Assembly (NCBI RefSeq): GCF_039535235.1
Contig: NZ_BAAAWU010000001.1
Coordinates: forward strand, 3,968,001 to 4,032,000
Length of the DNA stretch: 64,000 nt
Source of the DNA: Streptomyces roseoviridis
GTDB lineage: Bacteria > Actinomycetota > Actinomycetes > Streptomycetales > Streptomycetaceae
Reading direction: 5' to 3'
Shown: piece after piece, positions 15,914 through 24,529 of the stretch
How the letters are laid out: each line of letters begins with the position of its first letter
Numbering within the stretch: the stretch's first letter is position 1
Position numbers and translations under genes: made by a program
The notes under the pieces: generated by a model
What the model saw: only the letters and a program-made list of their open reading frames with translations
What the model was told of the DNA's origin: nothing
Database searches by the model: none

Positions 15914-17443
15914 ATGGACATCCGGCTCGCCTCGGGAACCGGGCGGTGGATCGTGTTCACGACCGTCCTCGGTTCGGGGATGGCGCTGCTCGACTCCACC
16001 GTCGTCAATGTCGCCCTGCCCCACATCGGCGAGGACCTGGGCGCCGACCTGGCCGGACTGCAGTGGACCGTCAACGCCTACATGCTCACCCTCGCCGGTC
16101 TGATCCTGCTCGGCGGGGCGCTCGGCGACCGGTACGGGCGGCGGCGGGTCTTCGTGGTCGGCACCGTGTGGTTCGCGGCCGCCTCGCTGCTGTGCGGGCT
16201 CGCCCCGGACGCGGGCGTGCTGATCGCCGCCCGCGCCCTCCAAGGGGTCGGCGGGGCGCTGCTCACGCCCGGTTCGCTCGCGCTGATCCAGGCGAGCTTC
16301 CACCCGGACGACCGGGCCCGGGCGGTCGGCCTGTGGTCCGGCTTCGGCGGGGTCGGCGCGGCGGTCGGCCCGTTCGTCGGCGGCTGGCTGGTGGACGGCC
16401 CCGGCTGGCGGTGGGTGTTCCTGCTGAACGTGCCGCTCGCGCTGGTGTGCGTGCCGGTGGCGCTGCGGCACGTGCCCGAGTCGCGGGACGAGGCGGCGCA
16501 CGGCCGCTTCGACGTGCCGGGCGCGGTCCTCGGGGCGTCGGCGCTCGCGCTGGTGACGTACGCGCTGATCGGCGAGGCGTGGTGGGCCGGCGCGGCCGGG
16601 GTGCTGCTCGGTGCCTGGTTCGTGGCGGCGGAGCGGCGGCGCGGCGAGGACGCGATGGTGCCGCCGTCGATCTTCCGCTCCCGGCTGTTCACGGCGGTGA
16701 ACCTGGTGACGCTGTGCGTGTACGCGGCGTTCGGCGGTTTCTTCTTCCTGGCGGCCCTCCAGCTCCAGGTGGTCTCCGGCTATTCGGCCCTCGGCGCCGG
16801 TACGGCCCTGCTGCCGACGACGGTCCTGATGCTGCTGCTCTCGGCGAAGGCCGGGGAGCTGGGGGAGCGGACCGGCCCGCGGCTGCCGCTCACCGTGGGG
16901 CCGCTGCTGTGCGCGGCCGGGATGCTGCTGATGCTGCGGGCCGGTGCGGACGCCTCGTACGCCCTGGACGTGCTGCCGGCCCTGCTCGTCCTCGGTCTCG
17001 GCATGACCGTCCTGGTGGCCCCGCTCACGGCGGCCGTGCTCGGTTCCGTGGACGTCTCCCGGGCGGGCCTGGCGAGCGGCATCAACAACGCGGCGGCCCG
17101 GGCGGCGGGCCTGGTCGCGGTCGCCGCGCTGCCGCTGCTCGCGGGCACGGGACCGGAGGCGTACCGCTCGGCGGCCGAGTTCGGCGCCACCTTCCGGCGG
17201 GCGATGCCGATCTGTGCCGGGGTCCTGGTGGCGGGAGCGGTGCTGGCCTGGTTCACGCTGCGGGTCCCGGCCCGGGCGGGCTGCCATCCCGAGTGCCGGG
17301 TGCACTGCGGGGTGACGGCTCCGCCGCTGGACCCGGGCCGGGCGCGGGAGGCCCGGCCCGGCCCGCCCGGAGGGCGCCCGGCCCCGCCCGGCGGTCCGGG
17401 GGAGCGGCCCGCGCCGCCCGGCGGCCCGGACGGCGGGAGCTGA
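15914..17443 (+). CDS. MFS exporter, DHA2 (EmrB/QacA) family
   Basis: 509 residues with about 14 membrane spans. Motifs: MALLDSTVVNVALP (DHA2 motif D), GGALGDRYGRRR (motif A, loop 2-3), LQGVGGALLTPGSLALI and GGVGAAVGPFVGGWL (motif C of antiporters). Such proteins export hydrophobic drugs or metabolites against protons. The last 60 residues form a Pro/Gly/Arg-rich cytoplasmic tail with repeated RPAPPGGPG units. There is no adjacent regulator of the usual TetR or MarR type, so the trigger and substrate are unknown. The DUF3151 gene follows 15 bp later and may be cotranscribed. Confidence 0.85.
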   Translation: MDIRLASGTGRWIVFTTVLGSGMALLDSTVVNVALPHIGEDLGADLAGLQWTVNAYMLTLAGLILLGGALGDRYGRRRVFVVGTVWFAAASLLCGLAPDAGVLIAARALQGVGGALLTPGSLALIQASFHPDDRARAVGLWSGFGGVGAAVGPFVGGWLVDGPGWRWVFLLNVPLALVCVPVALRHVPESRDEAAHGRFDVPGAVLGASALALVTYALIGEAWWAGAAGVLLGAWFVAAERRRGEDAMVPPSIFRSRLFTAVNLVTLCVYAAFGGFFFLAALQLQVVSGYSALGAGTALLPTTVLMLLLSAKAGELGERTGPRLPLTVGPLLCAAGMLLMLRAGADASYALDVLPALLVLGLGMTVLVAPLTAAVLGSVDVSRAGLASGINNAAARAAGLVAVAALPLLAGTGPEAYRSAAEFGATFRRAMPICAGVLVAGAVLAWFTLRVPARAGCHPECRVHCGVTAPPLDPGRAREARPGPPGGRPAPPGGPGERPAPPGGPDGGS

Positions 17444-17458
17444 GGCAGACTGGGGCCC

Positions 17459-17872
17459 ATGGCCATCCACGAGAACCTGCTGGGGGGACCGGCCCCCACC
17501 CACCTGCCCGACGACCCGGAGCCGCGCGAGCTGCTCGCGAGCGGTGCCGCACCGGCCGACGTCGCGGCGAAGTACCCGACCTCCTCGCTCGCCTGGGCGC
17601 AGCTCGCCGACGACGCGTACGAGGGCGGGCGCGTGATCGAGTCGTACGCCTACGCCCGTACCGGCTACCACCGGGGCCTTGACGCCCTGCGCCGCAACGG
17701 CTGGAAGGGCCACGGCCCGGTGCCGTGGGAGCACGAGCCGAACCGCGGCTTCCTGCGCGCCCTGCACGCGCTGGCCCGGGCGGCCGGCGAGATCGGCGAG
17801 AAGGACGAGTACGAGCGCTGCACCACTTTCCTGCGGGACTCCTCGCAGACGGCGGCGGACACGCTGGGCTGA
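17459..17872 (+). CDS. DUF3151 family protein
   Basis: 137 residues, cytosolic. The protein matches the actinobacterial DUF3151 pattern throughout: VAAKYPTSSLAWAQLADDA, YAYARTGYHRGLDALRRNGW and HEPNRGFLRALHALARAA. The helical pairs resemble a short TPR-like array. The family is near-universal in Streptomyces and related genera; no function is known. A strong hairpin follows the stop. Confidence 0.85.
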   Translation: MAIHENLLGGPAPTHLPDDPEPRELLASGAAPADVAAKYPTSSLAWAQLADDAYEGGRVIESYAYARTGYHRGLDALRRNGWKGHGPVPWEHEPNRGFLRALHALARAAGEIGEKDEYERCTTFLRDSSQTAADTLG

Positions 17873-17940
17873 GGGCCGTCACCCGCCCTCACCCGCCCTC
17901 ACCGGCCTTCACCGGCCCCCGCTGACGCCCGCTGATCCGG

Positions 17941-17977
17941 CCGGAAGGCCCCCGTCCTCGTGGCGGGGGCATTCCGG
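17941..17977 (+). terminator. Terminator after the DUF3151 gene
   Basis: Fourteen-base arms 17941-17954 (CCGGAAGGCCCCCG) and 17964-17977 with one mismatch. The 60 bases before it contain short CACCCGCCCT/CACCGGCC direct repeats. Confidence 0.65.
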
Positions 17978-18055
17978 ACAGGCACTCCCCGCGCTGTTCG
18001 AGCGCGTTCGAAGCGCCGGTACGATCCTTCGGACCGCGTGCAGGGGGGAACTGTC

Positions 18056-18928
18056 TTGGGGAAGCGGGCCGCGACGGGAAGTCGCCGGAAAGGGAGAAGA
18101 CGGGGCAAACGGGGGGTGGCGGGGCGGCTCGTCCTCTCCGCGCTCGCCCTCGCGCTGGTCTCGCTCGGCGGCGGGGCGGCGCTCGCCCACTACAACGGCC
18201 GGGCCGACGCCGCCGCTCCCGCCCCGACCCCGGCTCCGGCGACCGCCGGTCCGGGCCACGGGACCGCCACGGTCCCGCCCGCGCCGCCGGCACGGCCCGC
18301 CACGCCCTCCCGGAAGCCGGAACCGCCGCCCCCCGTGCCCACGCCGAAGAAGACCGTGGTGCCCCGGTCCGGCGCCGGCACCTTCACCACCGCCCGTGCC
18401 ACCGGCGACGCCGTCGGCACCACCGGCTCGCTGCGCCGCTACCGCGTGCAGGTCGAGGACGGCATCGACGTGTCCGCCCGTGAGGCCGCCGAGGAGATCC
18501 AGCGCATCCTGGCCCACCCGCGCGGCTGGGCCGCGCACGGCCGCGGCCGCTTCCAGCTGGTCAGCGAGAACGCCGACTTCGTCATCCGGATCGCCACTCC
18601 CGACACCGCCGACCGGCTGTGCGCGGCGGGCGGCCTGAACACCCGCGGCGAGCTGAACTGCGAGACCACCTCCGGCGTCGTGGTCAACCTCAAGCGCTGG
18701 CTGCTCGGCTCGCCGACCTTCGCCGGACCGGCCTCCGAATACCGGCACCTGATCATCAACCACGAGGTCGGGCACGAGATCGGCATCCGGCAGCACATGG
18801 GCTGCCCCGGGCCGGGAAAGCCCGCGCCCGTCATGATGCAGCAGATCAAGGGGCTCCACGGCTGCCGCTCGAACGCGTATCCGTATGACGAAGAAGGGAT
18901 CTACATCACCGGGCCGATCGTGTCATGA
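18056..18928 (+). CDS. DUF3152 protein, membrane-anchored putative metalloprotease
   Basis: 290 residues from a TTG start with AGGGGGGAA 5 bases upstream. A basic N-terminus precedes one membrane span (residues about 23-45), then a Pro/Ala-rich linker of about 60 residues. The C-terminal 190 residues are the DUF3152 domain. It contains HEVGHEIGIRQHMGC, an HExxH-type zinc site with a third His, followed by MMQQIKGLHGC, which resembles a Met-turn. The orientation places this domain outside the cell. Sequence supports a zinc peptidase fold, but activity of DUF3152 is not established as far as I know. Confidence 0.75.
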   Translation: MGKRAATGSRRKGRRRGKRGVAGRLVLSALALALVSLGGGAALAHYNGRADAAAPAPTPAPATAGPGHGTATVPPAPPARPATPSRKPEPPPPVPTPKKTVVPRSGAGTFTTARATGDAVGTTGSLRRYRVQVEDGIDVSAREAAEEIQRILAHPRGWAAHGRGRFQLVSENADFVIRIATPDTADRLCAAGGLNTRGELNCETTSGVVVNLKRWLLGSPTFAGPASEYRHLIINHEVGHEIGIRQHMGCPGPGKPAPVMMQQIKGLHGCRSNAYPYDEEGIYITGPIVS

Positions 18929-19037
18929 TGCGCGTGGGAGCGCGCGCGACGACGCCCGCCTCCCGAGGGGACCGGGGCTCCGTCGTCACACGGAAGGAGC
19001 GGACCGCTACCCGGTAGTACGTATCGAGGAGACAGAA

Positions 19038-19898
19038 ATGTCGACCTTCCCAGGTTCTCCCGATGCCTCCGGAGCCGGTGCGTCCGCCGACGCGCCGAAC
19101 CTCGACTTCGCGGGCACGACGCCGTACGAGGACTACGTCCAGGCGGACGTCCTCACCCACCTCCAGCACCTGCGCTCGGACGACCCGGGCGAGATGGTCT
19201 TCCTGGTCACCACCCAGGTCATGGAGCTGTGGTTCACGGTGATCGTCCACGAGTGGGAGACCGCGAGCCACGCACTGCGCCGTGACGACCTGCCCGTCGC
19301 CATGGACGCGCTCAAGCGCTCCGTCCGCGAGCTGGAGGCCCTCAACCACTCCTGGCGGCCGCTCGCCCAGCTCACCCCCGCCCAGTTCAACGCCTACCGC
19401 GGCGCCCTCGGCGAGGGATCGGGCTTCCAGTCGGCGATGTACCGGCGCATGGAGTTCCTGCTCGGCGAGAAGTCGGCCTCCATGCTGGTGCCGCACCGCG
19501 GCGCGCCCCGCGTCCACGCCGAGCTGGAGAAGGCGCTCCAGGAGCCCAGCCTCTACGACGAGACGCTGCGGCTGCTCGCCCGGCGCGGCCTGCCCGTGCC
19601 CGCCGAGGTCCTCGACCGCGACCCGTCGCTGCGCTACGAGCCGAACGCCGAGGTCGAGCGCGTCTGGGCCGGGATCTACGCCGACCCCGACCAGAACGCC
19701 GAACTCGTGCGGCTCGGCGAGGCGTTGAGCGACGTCGCCGAGCTCGTCTGGCGCTGGCGCAACGACCACCTGGTGGCCACCCGGCGCGCCATGGGCGCCA
19801 AGACCGGCACCGGCGGCTCGGCAGGCGTGGCCTGGCTGGAGAAGCGGGCGCAGAAGAACGTGTTCCCCGAGCTGTGGACGGCGCGCAGCCATGTCTGA
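19038..19898 (+). CDS. kynA: Tryptophan 2,3-dioxygenase
   Basis: 286 residues. A heme enzyme that opens the indole ring of L-tryptophan to N-formylkynurenine. Diagnostic stretches are YEDYVQADVLTHLQ, FLVTTQVMELWFTVIVHEW, GFQSAMYRRMEFLLG and WRWRNDHLVATRRAMGAK with the proximal heme histidine, then TGGSAGVAWL. A GAGGAGA Shine-Dalgarno precedes the ATG. It overlaps kynU by 8 bases. With kynU and kynB it forms a complete route from tryptophan to anthranilate. Confidence 0.93.
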   Translation: MSTFPGSPDASGAGASADAPNLDFAGTTPYEDYVQADVLTHLQHLRSDDPGEMVFLVTTQVMELWFTVIVHEWETASHALRRDDLPVAMDALKRSVRELEALNHSWRPLAQLTPAQFNAYRGALGEGSGFQSAMYRRMEFLLGEKSASMLVPHRGAPRVHAELEKALQEPSLYDETLRLLARRGLPVPAEVLDRDPSLRYEPNAEVERVWAGIYADPDQNAELVRLGEALSDVAELVWRWRNDHLVATRRAMGAKTGTGGSAGVAWLEKRAQKNVFPELWTARSHV

Positions 19899-21105
19899 CA
19901 CCTCCACGGCCGCGTACACCGCCGAGGCCGCGCGCCTCGACGCCGCAGACGAACTCGCCAAGCACCGGGAGAAGTTCGCCCTCGACGACACCGTCTACCT
20001 CGACGGCAACTCGCTGGGCGCGCTGCCCGCCCACGTCCCCGCCCGCATGGCCGACGTCATCACCCGCCAGTGGGGCGAGCTGCGCATCCGCTCCTGGGAC
20101 GAGTCCGGCTGGTGGACCGCCCCCGAGCGGATCGGCGACCGGATCGCACCGCTCGTCGGCGCCGCCGACGGGCAGATCGTGGTCGGCGACTCGACCAGCG
20201 TCAACGTCTTCAAGGCGGTCGTCGCGGCCACCCGCCTCGCGGGCGGGGACCGGGACGAGATCCTCGTCGACGCGACGACCTTTCCCACGGACGGGTACAT
20301 CGCCGCCTCCGCGGCCCGCATGACGGGTCACCGGATCGTGCCCCTCGACCCCGCCGAGATGCCCGGCGCGGTCACCGGGCGCACCGCCCTGGCCCTCGTC
20401 AACCACGTCGACTACCGCACCGGCCGGCTCCAGGACCTGCCCGGCGTCACGGCCGCCCTCCACGCGGCCGGGGCCCTCGCCGTCTGGGACCTGTGCCACA
20501 GCGCCGGTGCCCTGCCGGTCGGCCTGGACGCGCACGGCGTCGACCTGGCCGTCGGCTGCACGTACAAGTACCTCAACGGCGGCCCCGGCGCGCCCGCGTA
20601 CCTGTACGTCGCCGAGCGCCACCAGGCCCGCTTCGACTCGCCGCTGCCCGGCTGGAACTCGCACGCCGACCCGTTCGGCATGACCCCGGACTACCGGGCC
20701 GCCGAGGGCGCCCCGCGCGGCCGGGTCGGCACCCCCGACATCCTGTCGATGCTGTCCCTCGAGGCGGCGCTCGACGTCTGGGACGGGGTCCGGATCGAGG
20801 ACGTGCGGGCCAAGTCCCTGGCCCTCACGGACTTCTTCCTGGAGTGCGTACGGGCCTACGCCCCCGAGGGCCGGGTCACCTCCGTGACCCCCGAGGCGCA
20901 CGCGGAGCGCGGCAGCCAGGTCGCCCTGCGCTGCGCCGAGGCACCCGCGGTCATGGCGGAGCTGATCCGGCGCGGGGTGGTGGGCGACCTGCGCCGCCCG
21001 GACGTGCTGCGCTTCGGCTTCACCCCGCTGTACGTCGGCTTCGCGGACGCGGAGCGGGCGGCCCGGGTCCTCGGCGAGGTGCTGCGGGACATCCCCGCGG
21101 GATAG
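19891..21105 (+). CDS. kynU: Kynureninase
   Basis: 404 residues. A PLP enzyme that hydrolyses kynurenine to anthranilate and alanine. Motifs: YLDGNSLGALP near the N-terminus, GDSTSVNVFKAV, WDLCHSAGALPVGLD, the Schiff-base lysine in VGCTYKYLNGGPGAPA, and the PLWGW-like region PLPGWNSHADPFGM. The ATG lies within the kynA reading frame (8-base overlap), which implies coupled translation. Length and motif set are normal. Confidence 0.93.
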   Translation: MSDTSTAAYTAEAARLDAADELAKHREKFALDDTVYLDGNSLGALPAHVPARMADVITRQWGELRIRSWDESGWWTAPERIGDRIAPLVGAADGQIVVGDSTSVNVFKAVVAATRLAGGDRDEILVDATTFPTDGYIAASAARMTGHRIVPLDPAEMPGAVTGRTALALVNHVDYRTGRLQDLPGVTAALHAAGALAVWDLCHSAGALPVGLDAHGVDLAVGCTYKYLNGGPGAPAYLYVAERHQARFDSPLPGWNSHADPFGMTPDYRAAEGAPRGRVGTPDILSMLSLEAALDVWDGVRIEDVRAKSLALTDFFLECVRAYAPEGRVTSVTPEAHAERGSQVALRCAEAPAVMAELIRRGVVGDLRRPDVLRFGFTPLYVGFADAERAARVLGEVLRDIPAG

Positions 21106-21166
21106 CGCCCGCTCCGAAGACGGTCCGGGCCCGGTCCCGGTCGGATCATCTCCTGATCGCGTGATC

Positions 21167-21199
21167 TGCGGGTGCCGTACTCCTGGTACGGTCCCCGCA
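21167..21199 (+). other. Hairpin in the kynU-kynB intergenic region
   Basis: TGCGGG and CCGTAC (21167-21180, two bases between) pair with GTACGG and CCCGCA (21186-21199) around a TCCTG loop. Just upstream is GATCA (21144-21148) with TGATC (21154-21158). The hairpin could lower read-through into kynB or stabilise the kynAU message. There is no U-tract. Confidence 0.5.
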
Positions 21200-21254
21200 G
21201 GTCAGGCCGATGGCTTCGCCAACATCGGCCCCGTTCGAGGAGGTTGGAAGCAGC

Positions 21255-22124
21255 ATGCCGGACCCCGCCGCGCGCGACGCCGCCGAAGAAGCGTCGGCCT
21301 TCTCGCACCCGGCCGTCGCCCCGGACGCCTCCGCCGCCTACGGCGCACACCCCGACCAGGTCGTCGACTTCTACGCCCCGCGCGACGGCAGCCCGTCCGC
21401 GCCCCTGGTCGTCGCCCTGCACGGCGGCGCCTGGCGCTCACCGTACGACCGGCGGCATCTGACCCCGTTCGCGGACTTCCTGGCCCGGCGCGGCTTCGCC
21501 GTGGCGAACGTCGAGTACCGGCGCGGCGGCGACATCCCCCGTCAGGGGGCGACCGGTCCGGTCGCGGGCCGCTGGCCCGAGACCTTCGACGACGTGGCGG
21601 CGGCCCTGGACGCGGTGACCGGCCTCGCCGTCGCGCACCTGCCGCAGGCCGACACCCGCCGGATCGTCCTCACCGGCCACTCCGCCGGCGGCCACCTCGC
21701 CCTGTGGGCCGCCGCCCGCCACGTCCTGCCGGCCGGCTCGCCCTGGCGCCTGCCGGCCGCCCCGGAACTGCGCGGCGTGGTGGCGCTGGCGCCGATCGCG
21801 CACTTCGACCGGGCCGTGGAACTGGACGTGTGCGGCGGCGCGGTGACCCAACTCCTCGGCGGCACCGACCGTCTCGCCGAGCGCTCCGCCCTCGCCGACC
21901 CGTCCCGGCTCCTGCCCACCGGCATCGCCACGACCGTCGTCCAGGGCCGCGAGGACATCGTCGTCCCGGCCGCCGTCGCGGACGCCTACGTGGAGGCGGC
22001 GGCGAAGGCGGGCGAGACGGTCGGCCTGACGCTCCTGGAGGACGTCGGCCACTTCCCGCTGATCGACCCGGCGGCCGACGCCTGCGCGGTGGTCGCGGAG
22101 GAGATCGCGCAACTGGCGTTCTGA
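21255..22124 (+). CDS. kynB: Alpha/beta hydrolase, probable kynurenine formamidase
   Basis: 289 residues. Hydrolyses N-formylkynurenine to kynurenine, filling the step between TDO and kynureninase. The oxyanion motif LHGGAW (His about 56), typical of the HGGxW formamidase/esterase branch, is present. The nucleophile elbow is TGHSAGGH (Ser about 143), with a likely acid at QGREDIVV and the catalytic His in DVGHFPL. Start chosen at the ATG preceded by GAGGAGGTTGGAAG. It is 149 bp downstream of kynU and co-directional. The function is inferred from both motif and neighbourhood. Confidence 0.82.
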   Translation: MPDPAARDAAEEASAFSHPAVAPDASAAYGAHPDQVVDFYAPRDGSPSAPLVVALHGGAWRSPYDRRHLTPFADFLARRGFAVANVEYRRGGDIPRQGATGPVAGRWPETFDDVAAALDAVTGLAVAHLPQADTRRIVLTGHSAGGHLALWAAARHVLPAGSPWRLPAAPELRGVVALAPIAHFDRAVELDVCGGAVTQLLGGTDRLAERSALADPSRLLPTGIATTVVQGREDIVVPAAVADAYVEAAAKAGETVGLTLLEDVGHFPLIDPAADACAVVAEEIAQLAF

Positions 22125-22496
22125 GGCGCCGGAGAGGACCCGGCGGGACGTGCCAGGCCGCCGAGGAGAACCGGCCGGACCCGCGCCGCGAGGAAGGCAG
22201 CGGGGAGCCGCGGAAGGCAGCGGAGAGTCGCGGAAGGGAGCGGGGAGCCGCGAAAGGGAGCGGAGAGTCGCGGAAGGGAGCGGGGAGCCGCGGAAGGAAG
22301 CGGACGGAAGCTGACCGCAAGTCCTCCCCTCGCGTCACCGGCCGCCCGGCGCGCACCTTCCCGCAGGGGGCCGCCGAGCACGCCGCCGCGTCCCGCGGCT
22401 GACGGCCCCCGGCGGCCCGTAGTACTCAGGGGGGACGCGGCAGGATCCGCATCCAGCCGGACGACCGCGTCCCCGGTCCCCCGTACGGTGGCATGC
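22125..22496. other. Intergenic region with 20-bp tandem repeats
   Basis: About 370 bases without a credible gene. Between 22201 and 22300 five 20-bp units follow one another without gaps. They alternate between two types, one starting CGGGGAGCCGCG and one starting CGGAGAGTCGCG, so there is also a 40-bp period. No hairpin dominates. The remaining sequence up to the kinase start contains no recognisable promoter boxes. Confidence 0.6.
22201..22300. repeat. Five 20-bp direct repeats (40-bp super-period)
   Basis: Units begin at 22201, 22221, 22241, 22261 and 22281, each ending in AAGG(C/G/A)AG. Units 2 and 4 are identical; units 1, 3 and 5 differ at one or two bases. A degenerate sixth half-unit follows. 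Confidence 0.9.
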
Positions 22497-23843
22497 GTGA
22501 CCGACACCCAGACCACCGGATCGAGCCGCAGCCCCGAGCTCCGCCTGACGCTGAAGGCGCTCGGCGGTCTGCGTGCGGACCTCTTCGACGACGCCCTCGC
22601 CTACCGCCCGCTGCCGCGCATGGACGTGGAGCGGGGCCTGCTCCGGCACCTGCCGGGGCGGATACGCGTCCACGCCGGCCTGCTTCCGCATGCCGTCGTC
22701 GCCTTCCTGGCGCTGATCGTCTTCCTCATGGGCTACGAGAGCATGCGTCACGCGATCGGCCTGCTGGTGATGGTCCACGCGGGCGTCCCCGCCGTCGTGG
22801 TGCTGCTCACCCTGGTCCGCCCGGTCCTCGCGTTCTGGGCCTCGCTGGCCACCACCCCCTTCCTGGCGTACGCGAGCGGGTACGGCGACGGCTGGCCGTG
22901 GTCGCCGAACTCCTTCGGCGCCCACCTCATCGTGCTCGTCGTCGTCGCGGCCCGCACCCGGCCCCGTACCGCCGGCTGGATGTGGCTGGTGACGGGCGCC
23001 TACGCCCTCTTCGCCACCGTCCTCCTCGGCGGCTACGGCTCGGACGCCCCGCAGATGCTGTTCTTCTCCGCGCTGTTCCTGCTGGTCGTCGCCATGCGCC
23101 AGGTCCGCCGCGACGCCGCGCGCGAGGTCAGCGTCCAGCAGTCGGTGACCGCCGTCGAGCGGTCCCGGCGGACCCTGCTCGAAGAGCGCACCACCATCGC
23201 CCGCGAGCTGCACGACGTCGTCGCCCACCACATGTCGGTGGTCGCCATCCAGGCCGAGGCCGCCCCCTACCGGGTGGAGAACCCGCCGCCGGAGCTGGAG
23301 CAGGCGTTCGTCACCATCCGTGAGAACGCGGTGGCCGCGCTGACCGAGCTGCGCCGCATCCTCGGGGTCGTACGGGCCGAGGACTACGAGGCGCCCGACG
23401 CGCCGCAGCCGACGCTCGCCGACCTCGACGGTCTGGTCGCCAACGTCAGGGACGCCGGGCTGGCCGTCGAGCTCACGGTCACCGGATCGGTGCGGGAGCT
23501 GCCGCAGGGCGTGGAGCTCTCGGCGTACCGGATCGTGCAGGAGGCCCTGTCGAACGTGCTGCGGCACGCGCCCGGCGCCGCCGCGAAGGTGGAGGTGAGC
23601 CACGTCCTCGGCGGTCTCGGCCTCAGGATCGCGAACGGCCCGGCCCGCGGCCTGGTCAAGGCGTCCCCGGGCGCCGGCCACGGCATCACCGGCATGCGGG
23701 AGCGGGTCGCCATGCTGGGCGGCGAGATGACCGCCGAGCCGTCCGCCGACGGGGGCTACGAGGTCACGGTCTTCGTCCCCGTGGCCCGCGACGAGGTCCG
23801 TGACGAGCCGCGCGGCGAGACGCGAGAGGAGTCGCGGCCGTGA
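22497..23843 (+). CDS. Sensor histidine kinase, NarL/DesK type
   Basis: 448 residues from GTG 22497; another GTG lies three codons earlier. About five membrane spans (residues 60-205) with very short loops form the sensor part. A coiled segment then leads to the HisKA_3 dimerisation domain with the phospho-acceptor in ARELHDVVAHHMS (about H239). The HATPase domain shows AYRIVQEALSNVLRHA (N box) and GHGITGMRERV (G box). The C-terminal tail is rich in RDEVRDEPRGETREE. The stop overlaps the response regulator start by four bases, so the two are a cognate pair. The signal is unknown; the topology suggests a membrane or envelope cue. Confidence 0.9.
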   Translation: MTDTQTTGSSRSPELRLTLKALGGLRADLFDDALAYRPLPRMDVERGLLRHLPGRIRVHAGLLPHAVVAFLALIVFLMGYESMRHAIGLLVMVHAGVPAVVVLLTLVRPVLAFWASLATTPFLAYASGYGDGWPWSPNSFGAHLIVLVVVAARTRPRTAGWMWLVTGAYALFATVLLGGYGSDAPQMLFFSALFLLVVAMRQVRRDAAREVSVQQSVTAVERSRRTLLEERTTIARELHDVVAHHMSVVAIQAEAAPYRVENPPPELEQAFVTIRENAVAALTELRRILGVVRAEDYEAPDAPQPTLADLDGLVANVRDAGLAVELTVTGSVRELPQGVELSAYRIVQEALSNVLRHAPGAAAKVEVSHVLGGLGLRIANGPARGLVKASPGAGHGITGMRERVAMLGGEMTAEPSADGGYEVTVFVPVARDEVRDEPRGETREESRP

Positions 23844-24502
23844 TCCGTGTGCTGATCGTGGACGACCAGATGATGGTCCGCGAGGGCTTCTCCGTGCTGC
23901 TCGGCGCCATGCCGGACATCGAGGTCGTCGGCGAGGCGGTCAACGGCCGCGAGGCCGTCGCCCAGGTCGCCGCGCTGCGCCCCGACGTGGTCCTGATGGA
24001 CATCCGGATGCCCGAGCTCAACGGCATCGACGCCACCCGCGAGATCGTCGCGGCCGACGCCGACGCGAAGGTGCTGGTCCTCACCACCTTCGACCTGGAC
24101 GAGTACGTGTACCAGGCGCTGCGCGCCGGGGCCTCCGGCTTCCTGCTCAAGGACGCCTCGGCCCGGCAGCTCGCGGAGGGCGTCCGGGTGGTCGCGGCCG
24201 GTGAGGCGCTGCTCGCCCCGACCGTCACCAGGCGGCTCATCACCGAGTTCGCCAGGTCGGCGGCCGTCGCGCCCCGCCCGCCCGCGATGGCGCAGATCGG
24301 GGAGCTGACCGAGCGCGAGACCGAGGTCCTGGTGCTGATCGCGCAGGGCCTGTCCAACGCCGAGATCGCCGACCACCTCGTCGTCGCCGAGTCGACCATC
24401 AAGACGCACGTGAGCCGGATCCTGGTGAAGCTGGGGCTGCGCGACCGGACGCAGGCGGCGGTCTTCGCGTACGAGGCGCGGCTGGTGCGGGTCGGTGGAT
24501 GA
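23840..24502 (+). CDS. LuxR/NarL-family response regulator
   Basis: 220 residues, GTG start inside the end of the kinase gene. The receiver domain has the acidic pair (VLIVDDQMMV), the phosphorylation site VVLMDIRMPELNG (D54), a conserved Thr (VLVLTTF) and Lys (GFLLKDAS). The C-terminal LuxR HTH is complete: LTERETEVLVLIAQGLSNAEIA followed by VAESTIKTHVSRILVKLGLRDR. Targets cannot be read from the sequence; the P450 gene begins 27 bp after its stop and could be part of the same transcript. Confidence 0.92.
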   Translation: MIRVLIVDDQMMVREGFSVLLGAMPDIEVVGEAVNGREAVAQVAALRPDVVLMDIRMPELNGIDATREIVAADADAKVLVLTTFDLDEYVYQALRAGASGFLLKDASARQLAEGVRVVAAGEALLAPTVTRRLITEFARSAAVAPRPPAMAQIGELTERETEVLVLIAQGLSNAEIADHLVVAESTIKTHVSRILVKLGLRDRTQAAVFAYEARLVRVGG

Positions 24503-24529
24503 CGGAGGCCGCGGGGGTAGCGTCCGTCC

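Noticed and set aside
13790..17767. Open frame of 1325 codons on the minus strand
   Set aside because: Antisense to the propeller and MFS genes, with no recognisable domain and with a biased shadow composition.
22201..22300. Repeat array as a CRISPR
   Set aside because: Units are contiguous without spacers, and no cas genes are present.
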